DNA of 64,000 nucleotides, taken from NCBI GenBank assembly GCA_002189035.1, contig NEEC01000014.1, positions 2,048,501 through 2,112,500 on the forward strand, in the 5' to 3' direction. The notes under the pieces were generated by a model. It worked only from the letters and a program-made list of their open reading frames with translations, was not told the DNA's origin and searched no databases. This document shows positions 23,469 through 34,593 of this stretch, one piece after another (within the stretch, counting starts at the first letter, position 1; each line of letters opens with the position of its first letter). The stretch comes from Utricularia gibba (lineage: Eukaryota > Streptophyta > Magnoliopsida > Lamiales > Lentibulariaceae). A program made the translations under genes and the position numbers.

Positions 23469-26226
23469 TCAGATAACCGTAAAATCTTGTATAGTTGCTT
23501 TCTCAAGTATGACAGTGATCCCTGCACGAATGTAGAACCCTTGCTCCGGCCGATCGGCTTCTTCCACGCCCTAAGCAGCGAAAACAACGAGATAATCATG
23601 GGCTAGCAGAGGCTACAAGGATGGGCGGTGTGCACTGAGCTTACATCTTTGTTTTCGATGATAACATTTTTCCCAATCCTTGCGTTCTTATCAATGATGC
23701 AATTTCTGCAAGAATGAGCGCAATGTGTATGAATATCACAGCCTGACGCATGCTATATTTCATAGGGTGAAAAGATTTTCAAGCACCTGATCTTGGAGTC
23801 CCTTCCGATCCCTATCGGAACCTTCCCCTGTGCGAGAAGGGATGCAATCTCTGATTCCGTCTGGTAAGTGTCAGCCCCCATCATCAAGGTATCCTGCAAC
23901 AAAGGAAAGCATGTGTTTTGCAGGCACATAATCTGCTTGCCCTTGGTTGAAAGGAAGAGTGTAGCTTGCCTTTAGCTCGACACCGGAGTCCAAACGAGAA
24001 CGCTCTCCGACTATCGAGTGTTGCACGATGCATTCCCGAAGAAAGCAACCATGTGAGATTATCGCATCCTTTATCTGGAAAGGTTCACAGAGGCTAAAAC
24101 ATTAGAATACATCACAGCAATAGCCGAATGCACTTGACCTTGCTTTGTTTGCTTGCCTTGCAGTTGTCAATCTTGGTTGGGGCAGGAATCGGGGGAATGT
24201 GTAGAATGGAGTCTTCGGATCATAGAACTCAAACTTTGGAAACTGCAAAAGTGAATGAGGGAAGTGATCAAAGTCATTAGCTATCTCAGACAAGGCAAAT
24301 TCATGACTAAACTAACAGTAACCTCATCAGCAAGAGCTAAGTTAGCATCATAGAATGATTTAATCGTCCCAATATCCTCCCAGTAGTCTCTGAAGATGTA
24401 TGCCTGCAGGGAACTGTACACATTCATAACCTTGATAGAATGCTCTCAGAACAAGAATGCATGAAGTATTTTGCTTAACCTGCACATTATCCTCCTTGAC
24501 AGACGAAGGTATGATCTCAGAGCCGAAATCATTTGAAGTCGGATATCTTGACTTAAGGAGCTCCAGCAATACATTTGTCTTGAATGCATAAACTCCCATC
24601 GATGCTATGTATGGTGATTCTAATGCTTCCTCAGGAGACAGTCCGATGGTTGTGGTATCCACTTGCTTACAATCAGAATCAGAACACGTTATTACTTGCA
24701 GATTGTTGGCAACTAGAATAAATTTCGCACAGATGGCAGAAGAAAAACTGAATTTTTGCAAGTAAGAATACCATTGCTTTTTTATCAGCCCCCTTTGGTT
24801 TTTCAGAAAATTGCATTATGTGCCCTCTGCTATCTATCTTCACCAGTCCAAAATCAGAGGCTTGGCTGAAAGTGGGAAAACAACATTGTCTCATGATTAT
24901 TCGCATACAGGAAGAGTAGGATGTAAGCGTCAACCATGAATGAAATGAAGCATAGGGATTGAAAAAAAAAAAGTATGAATGACACAAACCTATCACCAAC
25001 AGGTGCACATGAAAGTGTGATGTCGGCATTCCGGTCGATATGGTTCTGTTCAAGTATTCAAGTAGGAAAAGATATCTCAAAAACTGGAATTTCCTTATCA
25101 CAAGTGAATATCTGCAAGATCAAACGGCACCTGAACAAAATCCATGTAGTCCATTCTGTAAAGCTGATCTCCAGATAAAATCAGCAAGTTGTCGATGTCT
25201 TTTGCCTTGGTGTCCTGCAAGAATCAGTTCAAAAGGATCAAGCTACAAATCAGTATTTAAAGGAAATCAGCTGCAAATACTAGAATCCAAGTGTTAGATT
25301 GCTGGAAAAAGCAATTTTTAGACACTAATCACCTCAAACAGCCATATAAACCGTCGAACAGCATCAGCTGTTCCCTGGAACCATTGTTTCCCAGACTCTC
25401 CAGGAGTCTGAGTTGCAGCCAAAACCTACAAAATCATAAGTTTATAATTTACTGGGAGGATCCAGAAAGAGGTAAAGCGGATTTCTTTGACAGCAGAGTT
25501 CCCTGAACCGTCAACCTCAACATATTCATCACCAGAGCTGATGCCGTTTCCAGTGTATGTGCGGGAGATGTGACGATTCAGTGAAGCAGAATTGAATTGA
25601 GTCAGCACGAAAATCTTGTTGATCCCACTGTTGATGCAGTTGCTCATTGGGATGTCAATTAGTCTGTAGCATCCTCCAACTGTAACCTACAAAAACATAC
25701 AACGAGGAAATGAAATCTGCGTTGTAGTTCAAGGCTATGAGATCGGTTTCCTTACAGCAGGGGTTGCAGTTCTGCTTGTAAGCGGGAATAGTCGTTCTCC
25801 TGCACCACCACCAAGAATTATAGCAGCAACATTTTTAGGATTGACCCGTTTCTTTTCGAATCTCAGTGCTTCTCTTGTCTGGAAATCCTATGAGAACACC
25901 CCCAAAAACGTAATCCCGTCAAATCGCCAAAGAACAACAGCCCATTCCAAAAGCTCTTTTTTTGACGCTCAAAGGAACGAAAAGAAAAGAAACGAATAAG
26001 TGGAAATGCTAACCAGTTTTTCCATGTTTTCTTTAGTGAGAACAGAATACGCTACTCCAGATTTGATCTTCATGCAAGTTCTCTTAATGCTCGTAAAATT
26101 TCTACAGATATTAACGCCAGCACTGCCCCGAGTCTTCTCTCCCCAAAACCCGTTCCCTCCAATGGAATCCTCACTCGGATTTACCGAAAGCCCCGAGGGC
26201 TTAATCGTCGCAAAGTAAGAAGCCAT
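23469..26226 (-). CDS. APL: ADP-glucose pyrophosphorylase large subunit, plastid, one frameshift
   Basis: Large (mainly regulatory) subunit of glucose-1-phosphate adenylyltransferase, which makes ADP-glucose for starch in plastids. Fourteen exons: 26226-26014, 25887-25756, 25686-25516, 25425-25333, 25214-25131, 25045-24990, 24865-24772, 24665-24480, 24403-24323, 24242-24157, 24074-23970, 23893-23787, 23705-23645 and 23570-23469, about 523 residues. The Ser/Lys-rich N terminus fits a transit peptide. The nucleotide loop [41 protein letters not shown] and the beta-helix C terminus ([28 protein letters not shown]) are clear. Exon 10 is one base short: its GGGG run at 24179-24182 (CCCC in the gene) needs one more base to read [11 protein letters not shown]. 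The introns after 24157 and 23970 have GC donors (AAG|GCAAGC). Expected regulation is by 3-PGA and Pi, from family knowledge. Confidence 0.93.
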
Positions 26227-27770
26227 CTCCGGCCACCCTCTCTGATCCAAAAACAAAAAGCTAATAATCGTTGAATCAAACAAATACCAAAGACAGGAAC
26301 TCAATGAGCAAGCCCAAAACCATATATCACTGAAAAAAACTAAAAGATTTCAAACGTAATCCGAAAAAAACCACCTTCAAACACAGATGATCAAAAACTC
26401 AGATGGTTCATCAAAAAGAGAATGGAAAAATTCTTGAATAGCCACTGTTTAACAGAAAAAGGGGCTGCATGAAAACCTGAAGCGCAAAATGGTGGTAGAT
26501 GGTAGTATTTCTACGCCCCGGAGAGCTCCTCTGTAACACACCTACATTTATGGTAATCAGGCGGAGGGAGTGAGAAAATTACTCAACAGCATGAAGACTG
26601 TTTGTTTGAGATCATATTAAATGCTTTGAATTTTATTATTGTTATAAGGAGGTGTATTGTCAAACAAAAATTTTAACTGATTTTTGAATGTGTATTTTAT
26701 ATAATCAGATCAATATTTTAGATTCAAAAATTACACATTGTTTGAAATTATAAATGTCCACGATTTCCTCGGTAACATCAGCGGCGGCGACGCAAGAGCG
26801 ACGTCGGAGCCGCCCGCGGGACTTGCCGGCGAATTGTGAAAAGCACCACCCAGCTATTGTTTCCTGCCCACGTGGAGGCATTGTTCTTGGAGGAGGTATT
26901 CGATTTCTGTTTTTTCTCCTTTGTCATTTTCCAGGAACTGGAACAAAGCCTTCCAATCAATTTGAATAAAATAACTAACCGGAGAGATGCCCGGAGGTAA
27001 CCATTCAAAGCAAAAACAATATAATTATTATATAAAAAATTATTTTGGTTTATGGCATGACAGCACAGGTACAGTAAATAGTAAATAGAGAGGTACGCCC
27101 AGAAGCGTATTAAAAAAAATTACCGTATTCGTCTCTTACCAAAACGCAGTACCCACCAATCAAAACGACTGATACGAATTAATTAACATTTTACCTCGGT
27201 GTCATGTTGAGGTAAAAAGAGATAAAACATGCCGCATGTTGAGGTGGCATGCGTCATGATGAATTAATTATATGGATGCTAGAGAAAGAGATCGGACCAA
27301 AGGCTTAATGCCAAAACCGTGAAACTAATCCGGTCACGCACATGCGGCGTCACGTGGCCTGCCACGGGGCCCACTAGGTTCAATAGCCATTAGCCATGCG
27401 TGTGGCCCAATTAGATCGCTCTGCGCGAGCCCAACAACATGGCTTCGTTTCTTTTTTTTTTTTTTTTCATAGATCTGGTTTCATGCTGATCTGTGCACTG
27501 CAAGAAATTTTGATGGCGGGCATTGCTTTGTCATTGGTTCGAAGGTGATGCTAAGCCACATGCATTGAAGGTAAGTAGTTTCTCTTTCAAACGTCGCTTT
27601 GTTTGTATTGTGTTCTCCCGTTTCCTCTCTCCACTGGCGTGGAAATGGGAATCCTTTTGTAACACGGCCATCTCTGGTAGGCCTTCAGGGGGATCCAGGA
27701 GGAAGATTTGCGTTGCATGAGCTTTCTTTCAGCGTTGATGTTCAGATAAGAATTCACGGCTGAATCCAAT
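26227..27770. other. Head-to-head spacer between AGPase and Sec14 genes
   Basis: The spacer presumably contains both promoters. A G-box-like CACGTG lies in 27340-27370, and a GC-rich patch near 26775-26885 has an open frame without a recognised domain. Two copies of CATGTTGAGGT lie near 27210 and 27237. A 16-base T run is near 27450. Confidence 0.45.
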
Positions 27771-30459
27771 ATGTCTGAGTCGAATGAACAGCCAAGTACG
27801 GTGGTGATGCTTTTCTTGTTAGGAGTTTAATGGTTTTGTTTTGCTGATGCAAAAAAGATGGGATTTTGTTTATGAAGGTCTTGAGAAAATCGACACGGAG
27901 AATGCAGAGGATGAGAAGAAAACGAAGCTCGGTTCTCTGAAGAAGAAAGCGATCAATGCCTCCAACAAGTTCAGGAGTTCCCTGAGCAAACATCGCCGGA
28001 GGAACAGCCGGGTGATGTCGGTTGTGTTGGTGGAAGACGAGCATGATGCGGAGGAATTGCAGGCTGTGGATGCCTTCCGGCAGGCGCTGATCCTCGACGA
28101 ATTGCTTCCTGCAAAGCACGATGATTATCATACCTTGTTGAGGTGAGATATTGAGCTTGATTGGCCTCATCAATCCATTAATCCTTCACATCATTCACTG
28201 AAAGAATGTGCACAAACAGGTTCTTGAAAGCAAGGAAGTTTGACATAGAGAAAACAAAGCAAATGTGGTCTGATATGCTTCAGTGGAGGAAGGAATTTGG
28301 AGCAGATACGATAGCTGAGGTCATATCGAGTCCCATGAAAGAATTCCTTGTTATATTCCTCACTGAGCTGCGATGCCTTGACAGGATTTCGAGTTCAAGG
28401 AGAAAGACGAGGTGCTGAAATACTATCCACAAGGGCATCATGGTGTTGACAAGCTTGGAAGGCCTGTTTACATTGAACAGCTCGGACTCGTGGATTCGGT
28501 GAAGCTCCTGCAAGTTACAACAATGGATCGTTACCTCAAATACCATGTGCAGGAGTTTGAGAGGACGTTTGCTGATAAGCTACCAGCTTGTTCAATTGCA
28601 GCCAAGAAGCACATTGATCAGAGTACTACCATTTTGGATGTTCAAGGAGTTGTAAGCAGAAAAGCAAATCATGTTCATCATCATTTGGAACAAGGAAATG
28701 ATAGAAAAATGGTTTGCTTCAGGGCCTGAAAAATTTCAACAAATCTGCCAGAGAACTCATTCAGAGACTTCAGAAAATCGACGGAGACAACTACCCTGAG
28801 GTACTTAACCAGTCTCTGCTTTTGTGGTTCACTTACAGAATCTCATCTTGCAATTGTAAACTTGGTATCCTTCTCCTTTTCTCATTCAGTCACTTTTCCA
28901 AATGTACATCATCAATGCGGGTTCTGGGTTCAGGCTCTTGTGGAACACGGTAAAATCGTTCCTCGATCCGAAAACCACTGCAAAGATCAATGTAAAATTT
29001 CTGAGTCCATTCAATAGTAGGTATTTGAAGGTTCGAGCATTGATCAACATCCTTGGTGACCTTTTCATCAGGTTTTGAGTAACAAATACCAAAGCAAGCT
29101 GCTAGAGGTTATTGATGCAAGGTACTGATTTTTTCCTCATACGCCACAGGAAGGATCACTTGGAAATCTCAGTTACAATCTAACTTGATAGTCCCAATAG
29201 CAAATATGCTTTCTTTGATTTGTTCCCATTTACAGTGAGCTCCCAGAATTCTTGGGAGGCACATGTACCTGCAAAGACAAGGGTGGCTGCATGGTTTCCG
29301 ACAAGGGACCATGGAATGACCCCGACATCATGAAGGTGAATAAACCACACTCAATCAATACCAGAGCAAGATACACTTCTTAGGTGCACCGTTCTGATGT
29401 ATTTTGATTGATTTCCTTCAAGATGGTTCGAAGTGGAATGCATAAATGCTCCACCAAGGGTTCCATCCCTGACGAAAAGACGATATCAGAAGATGACAAT
29501 GCTGCTCCGAGGGTAAATCAAATCCCCGCCATGGCTCTTCTTCTCATCTGAACTTCATACAGCTCTCATTTAAAATTTCACACGTTTGTGTAAAAATGTA
29601 GACTGTGAAGAAGAACGCCTCCTTCAATGCAGTGAATGAGCACAGAGACTATACACTGCATCCCAAGCTCTCGCCAGTGCAGGAAGAAGTAAAATGGAAA
29701 TAGTTATGTTTCGATGAAACGTAATATGCAAATGACAAATGGGAATTTTTCAGGTCAGGGAAAACCAGGATGAGTACGGGCAAATTGTTGAAAAGACGGT
29801 CGCCGGAAACTGGGCCAAAGCAGCAAAGCATAATGATCTCGTTCTATCTACAGGTGAAAAATTCATCAAAAAACAACTGCCATTTCACCAAAATTGTTTA
29901 ATTTCCGGCGAACCACAGATGTATACTCCGCCAACGACAAGAAATCGGCGGATGGTATGAGCAACCATCTCCTCACCGGAGTTCTCACCTTCGTGATGGG
30001 TGTTGTTACAATGGTGAGAATGACGAGAAACATGCCCAAAAAACTGACGGATTCCACTCTCTATTCGTCTTCAATCAACAATGGCGATTACAAACCTCGC
30101 CCTCACCACAGCTTCGAACCGCTTGAACCCGGGGTCTCTAGGGCTGATTACTTGATCGTGATGAAGCGGATGAACGAACTGGAAGAGAAAATGGGGATTC
30201 TCTGCAATCAGCCCGTTACCATGCCTCCGGAGAAAGAGGAGTTGCTGAAGAACGCTTTGGATCGCGTTGATAACTTGGAGCAAGAGCTCTCTGAGGCCAA
30301 AAAGGTTCCATCTTTTCCATACCCCTACCACTTGTTTTCCCCTGTGGACACATAATCAAACACTGGGTGCAGGCGCTAGAACAAGCACTCTCTCAACAAG
30401 AGGAGTTGCTAGCTTACATTGACAAGAAGAAGAAAAAGAAGAAGTTCTTCGCTTTCTAA
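27771..30459 (+). CDS. Sec14-nodulin phosphatidylinositol/phosphatidylcholine transfer protein (SFH family)
   Basis: Plant SFH proteins move phosphatidylinositol to PI-kinases and organise polarised phosphoinositide signalling on membranes. Thirteen exons are supported: 27771-27795, 27878-28142, 28220-28319, 28385-28651, 28723-28800, 28890-28991, 29072-29121, 29236-29335, 29423-29512, 29602-29688, 29754-29853, 29919-30304 and 30373-30459, about 578 residues. The N-terminal [13 protein letters not shown] block, the CRAL-TRIO N helix ([17 protein letters not shown]), the lipid-binding CRAL-TRIO domain ([13 protein letters not shown] to [26 protein letters not shown]), a hydrophobic segment ([18 protein letters not shown]), a coiled coil and the polybasic C terminus ([10 protein letters not shown]) define the Sec14-nodulin architecture. 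The joint between the first two exons is the least certain; an alternative start is an in-frame ATG at 27848. Confidence 0.93.
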
Positions 30460-31727
30460 CTTCCACAATGGGCTTCATTTGGTCATTAGCTGGCGGCATT
30501 ATTACCCAGCATGAAGAAGATGCTGATCATCACAAACCTCTAGACAAATTGGCTTCCCTGAGGTTGACCTTCATAGAAATTGTAATAAAAAAATCATCCT
30601 CCATTGACCATTCTTCTACGTTCTTTGATGTCTTGGCAGATCCAGCCAATAAAAACATTCTCCATTTGAATGATTAATATAATTTTTTTTCTTATCGGTT
30701 TAGTGTGCATTCCACGATCTCCTTATCAAACCTTTACGGTGACATTGATGTGACGAAAGTTTGTAATTATACTTTTGAAGCCCTAAAATCTCCTTCACCA
30801 TCACGAAAAGATAAAGCGAGTTATCGTTTCGTCACTGGAGCGAATTCAAATCGCTGCTCTTTTTTCTCCCAACTCCAACCACCCCACTTGAGTCTCGAGC
30901 GAATCCGCAAGCAGACAAAAATGGTCTCGTTCCCACTTCCCCAATCTCAAGTATTATTACAACAACGCCCCTCTGTGTCTTCCTTGTCAGACCGGATCTC
31001 TAGATGGCGCCTTTTTTGTGTGATAGTATGTAATGAAAATACTTTGATCATCTATCATTATATTTATCAAAATTCCTATTTTACATCAATTTTTAATTAA
31101 TTAAGTTTTTATTTTTATATTTTATAAATACATTTATGACTTTATAATAATATTTTAAATATATAATGTTAAAATTATTTATATACTGATATAAAAAATC
31201 ATATATATCAACTATATATTTTAGTTATAATATTTTATTTATTTAAATATAAATAAGTTAAATACCTGAAATATGCATGAATAACTGGTCCCAAAAGCTC
31301 TCAAATCCACACATTCAAAGTGCGCTTCATTTTCTCATCAACTTTTTTTTAACCCAGCCACGGTAATAAAAATCTTAGCAAATGGGGCCGCTTCTATGAT
31401 TCTGGACCTCTGGTAAAAAAAAGTCCGAAGAAGCCATTGGGCAACAAATAACATGAGAGTGTAGATTCCAAACTGGAATTATCATGAGACTGTAAATTTT
31501 GTAGATAAAAGCACACTCACACATTATGTCTCGAGCGACTACAAAAATATCTCATGTCTGAAAGCAACCTTATATTTTCAGGGTACAAGAATAGTGGAAG
31601 ATGACGGCTTTCCCTCCTCACGATTCCATTACGCACCAGACCCACAAGCAACAAAGCCGCGCTTGTCTTTTGATTCTTCTTTAGTTGTATACTTCTTTTT
31701 TCGCTGCAGTGCCCATCCTTCACTCTC
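30460..31727. other. Intergenic region upstream of the bZIP gene
   Basis: Sec14 3' UTR, then AT-rich spacer (31060-31270 is especially AT-rich), then the pyrimidine-rich bZIP promoter. No gene is seen. Confidence 0.5.
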
Positions 31728-31734
31728 TATAAAT
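31728..31734 (+). promoter_or_regulatory. TATA box of the S1 bZIP gene
   Basis: TATAAAT is followed by a C/T-rich stretch and a long leader carrying the sucrose-control uORF, as is usual for S1 bZIP transcripts. Confidence 0.55.
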
Positions 31735-31898
31735 TTACTCTATAATCCTCCATTTTGCTTCCCCTTCCTTCCTCCCTCCCTCCCCCCTCACTCCTTTCGC
31801 TTCAGACCTTTCTTGTTTCTGTCTCCGTCTCTTTACACAAATATTTTCTGTGCGCTGATTCAAATGCCACAGTTACCGTTGTCTCATCTTTCGGCTTC

Positions 31899-32024
31899 AT
31901 GTCTGCTCTTCTGAATGAGCTTTTTCTTTTCCGGTTTATGATCATTTCCACTCAGTGGCGCCGTACCCGTTTACTCCAGTCCTTCTCCGTTGCTTTTCTC
32001 TACTGGCTTTACTATATTTCATGA
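31899..32024 (+). promoter_or_regulatory. Sucrose-control upstream ORF (SC-uORF) of S1 bZIP
   Basis: A 41-codon ORF that ends 82 bases before the main start. Its peptide begins MSALLNEL and ends QSFSVAFLYWLYYIS, matching the conserved SC-peptide of the bZIP11/bZIP2/bZIP53 group, notably the SFSV.FLYW core. In those genes the nascent peptide stalls ribosomes when sucrose is high and represses translation of the main ORF. A conserved peptide of this length with an unmistakable C terminus is strong evidence for the function. A longer in-frame extension upstream (from 31755) begins without an ATG and is probably incidental. Confidence 0.92.
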
Positions 32025-32106
32025 TCCTTCTTCTTCGCGCTTAAGCTATATTAATTACAGAAAGATTAACTAAAGAGATAGCAGATTTCTAAGAACTTCT
32101 TGGTTG

Positions 32107-32499
32107 ATGATGGATTCTTCATGTGGGGTGTCGTTGAATTCGCCTGGAACTCAAGCATCGTCGACGGAGGAAGATCTACGGCTGGTGATGGACGAGAGGA
32201 AGAGAAAGAAAATGATCTCGAACAGAGACTCTGCGCGGCGGAGCCGGCTCAGGAAGCAGCAGCATATCGACGAGCTGACACGTGAAGCGACGCGGCTCGG
32301 AAAAGAGAACCACGTGTTGATCACGAACCTGAACGCTATCACTCACTATTACATCAACATGGAAGCAGAGAACGCTGTCCTCAGAGCTCAGGCCTCGGAG
32401 CTCAGCCAATGGCTGCACTCACTGACCGAAATGATCGCATTCGGCGGCGGCTGCGCCGACGACGGCTTCTTGCTCCTAGAGCCGCTTTATGGGATTTAA
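32107..32499 (+). CDS. bZIP transcription factor, group S1 (bZIP11/ATB2-like)
   Basis: Single-exon, 130-residue nuclear factor, typical in size for S1 bZIPs. The basic region is KRKKMISNRDSARRSRLRKQ, with the invariant N-x7-R spacing, and is followed by a leucine zipper of heptads (ELTREATRLGKEN, VLRAQASELSQWL). The C-terminal WLHSLTEMI block is also found in the group. S1 bZIPs heterodimerise with group C bZIPs and control amino-acid and sugar metabolism under low energy. Two ATGs (32107, 32110) are in frame and either could start the protein. Translation is probably repressed by sucrose through the upstream ORF just 5'. No intron, which is normal for the group. Confidence 0.95.
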   Translation: MMDSSCGVSLNSPGTQASSTEEDLRLVMDERKRKKMISNRDSARRSRLRKQQHIDELTREATRLGKENHVLITNLNAITHYYINMEAENAVLRAQASELSQWLHSLTEMIAFGGGCADDGFLLLEPLYGI

Positions 32500-34593
32500 T
32501 TGGGTGGCCAGGGGCAATTAGTAATGATTTATGAATATATGCATGTATACTAGAATGAAAAGCTTGGGGTACTAATGTAATTTCTCATTCATGAATATAT
32601 AAGAAAGCCGCAGCATGACTTGTCGTGGTCATGGGCCATGGCCCCCTTTTCAACGATGCGCTTCATTTTTTTTTCTGTTCCTTTTTTTTTAAAAAAAAAA
32701 TTATACTTGACGAAAAATCCAAGCAAAATATAAAATTCGATAAATACGATATTTATTATACATCACGGGGCACCAACTCTTTTTCGTGTGATGTGAAAGA
32801 TTTAGCGGCGGAGCCTGGAAGGTTATCCCATGCCATTGAAATTATTAGTCTTTATGAGTGAATGCACAATAGGCAACAGCTGTGAGTCTTTCTTGAGTTA
32901 CCACGTACGGACCAACACCAAATAATAGTACTCCAGATAAATAAATTGCATTAGGTTTATCCCAATGTGGGACATTTGCAGGGTTACATAGAGAATATTG
33001 AAGTTAATTCCACGTCGAATGGGTCGAACAAAAGCCATATTTATTCAATATTTAATTTATTAGAGGTAAAATTATATCTAATATAATTAAATTCATCTAT
33101 CACATATATTTTAAATCTAAAGCTACAGATTTCATTTTATTTAAACCATATATGCTATGAAAATTAAATGATAGGATAAAAAATCAATATGGGATGTGAT
33201 TTTTTTTCTATAAATGGTCACCTGCGAATTGGGAGAATTTTAGCAGCCCAAGCGGTTATTTGCTAAGGTGAAAGACAAACGCTGTGAATAGGTTCATTAA
33301 GTGAACCAGAATAGACCTCACTATGATTGCCACGAATCTCGAATAACTTTGACTTTTTATACTTGCACCGCTTCTATAAGCGTAGAATATGTATTCCCCA
33401 CTCAATGTGACCCAACCAATCAAGAGCCATTGGAATGATGAGAACTCCCCCAAAAAGCGTGCAGCCCCCAGCCCCACTGCTGTAGTCATTTCCGGGTTTA
33501 GTTTTAATTCAAACATGGGAGTTGCCATTACAAATGGTCTTAAGAGCGACAAGTCAACAAAGAATTTCCCGTTTTTTTTTTAAAAAAAAATAGAGGACAA
33601 ATAATATTGGGAAAATATCTCGTCTGACTCAGGTGACGGCGTTACTTGGACGCAAGCGCCCTCTGAAAACAAACGAGGACTGTAGAAAAAAGAAGTGAAC
33701 GCCGTCAAACAAAGCGGTCTCTCCGTTAACTCTCTCTGATAAAATCACCCGCGGATCCTCCCCTCTCTCTTCATACGCAAAGCGATTAGTGCGTAGGTCT
33801 CTTATTCTCAGCCGTCCATGAATCTCGTCTATTTCTCCTCCTCCTCAGTGTTGATGAGGGGCGAACGCGTCGGAGCGATCACGTAATCAACTTCCTCTGG
33901 ATATTGGAGATTTGCTTACGTTTTCGCCGATTTTGTCGGAATATATATATTTTTTTTGTGTGAAGAATATATAGATAGAGATTCAAGATCGATGTTATTT
34001 GGATCGAGGATTGCCGTATTGAGTTTGAATTTGATTTTCTGTTACATAGGCCGGAGTTTCGGATCTTTAGTATCTGTGAACCGTCTATTTCAAGGGCTTA
34101 ACCGGTGTATTCCAGTAACTAGGAACTGTTCGAGAACTTGTTCCTCGCTTGCTTGAATTTCACTGTAATAGGATTTATTCACTAATGGTTGTGCGCTATT
34201 GTTTGAATTATCTGAGCAGCAGCCACTTTGAGACATTGAGGGTGTCGGCCATGAATAAATGATTATGTAGTTTTTAGCTGGAAAATGTACACATTCTGAT
34301 GCTGTTTTAGGATCAGTGTCAGTTAGTTTCATTTATTCTTATTTTATTTTTGTGAAGCTTTCGTTCTGTGTTTTGCTTATGTAAATTGCTTGCACCTTTT
34401 TATGGGAACATTTACGATGCATACATCATTTTCAGCGGATGATGGCTCTATCAAGTTTTATGAATATTACAGTTTCTTCATAGACTCTTTGTCTTTCGCA
34501 TGCCATGGTGATGTTTTGATGAGTTGATTATTTCTGTTGTGCTGTTAATATTAAGAAATTTCAGGTACTTCTGCTAGTATTTATGTCCACTGA
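32500..34593. other. Intergenic region and 5' UTR of the RING gene
   Basis: bZIP 3' UTR, then AT-rich spacer with a T10-A10 palindromic run near 32678-32700. The TC-rich segment 33720-33890 is probably the first non-coding exon of the RING gene. AATTTCAG before 34565 looks like the acceptor of a 5' UTR intron. Confidence 0.45.

Noticed and set aside
26754-26969. GC-rich frame with an IVLGGG motif, reminiscent of a nucleotidyltransferase loop
   Set aside because: It is short, lacks any other AGPase motif and stops soon after; judged coincidence near the real AGPase gene.
27170-27260. Short direct and inverted repeats suggesting a MITE
   Set aside because: No terminal inverted repeats with a target duplication could be defined.
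31755-31898. In-frame extension upstream of the sucrose-control uORF
   Set aside because: No ATG start and pyrimidine-rich leader sequence; the conserved peptide begins at 31899.
32670-32705. T-run followed by A-run palindrome as a terminator or hairpin gene
   Set aside because: Simple-sequence palindrome in AT-rich plant spacer; no transcript evidence.
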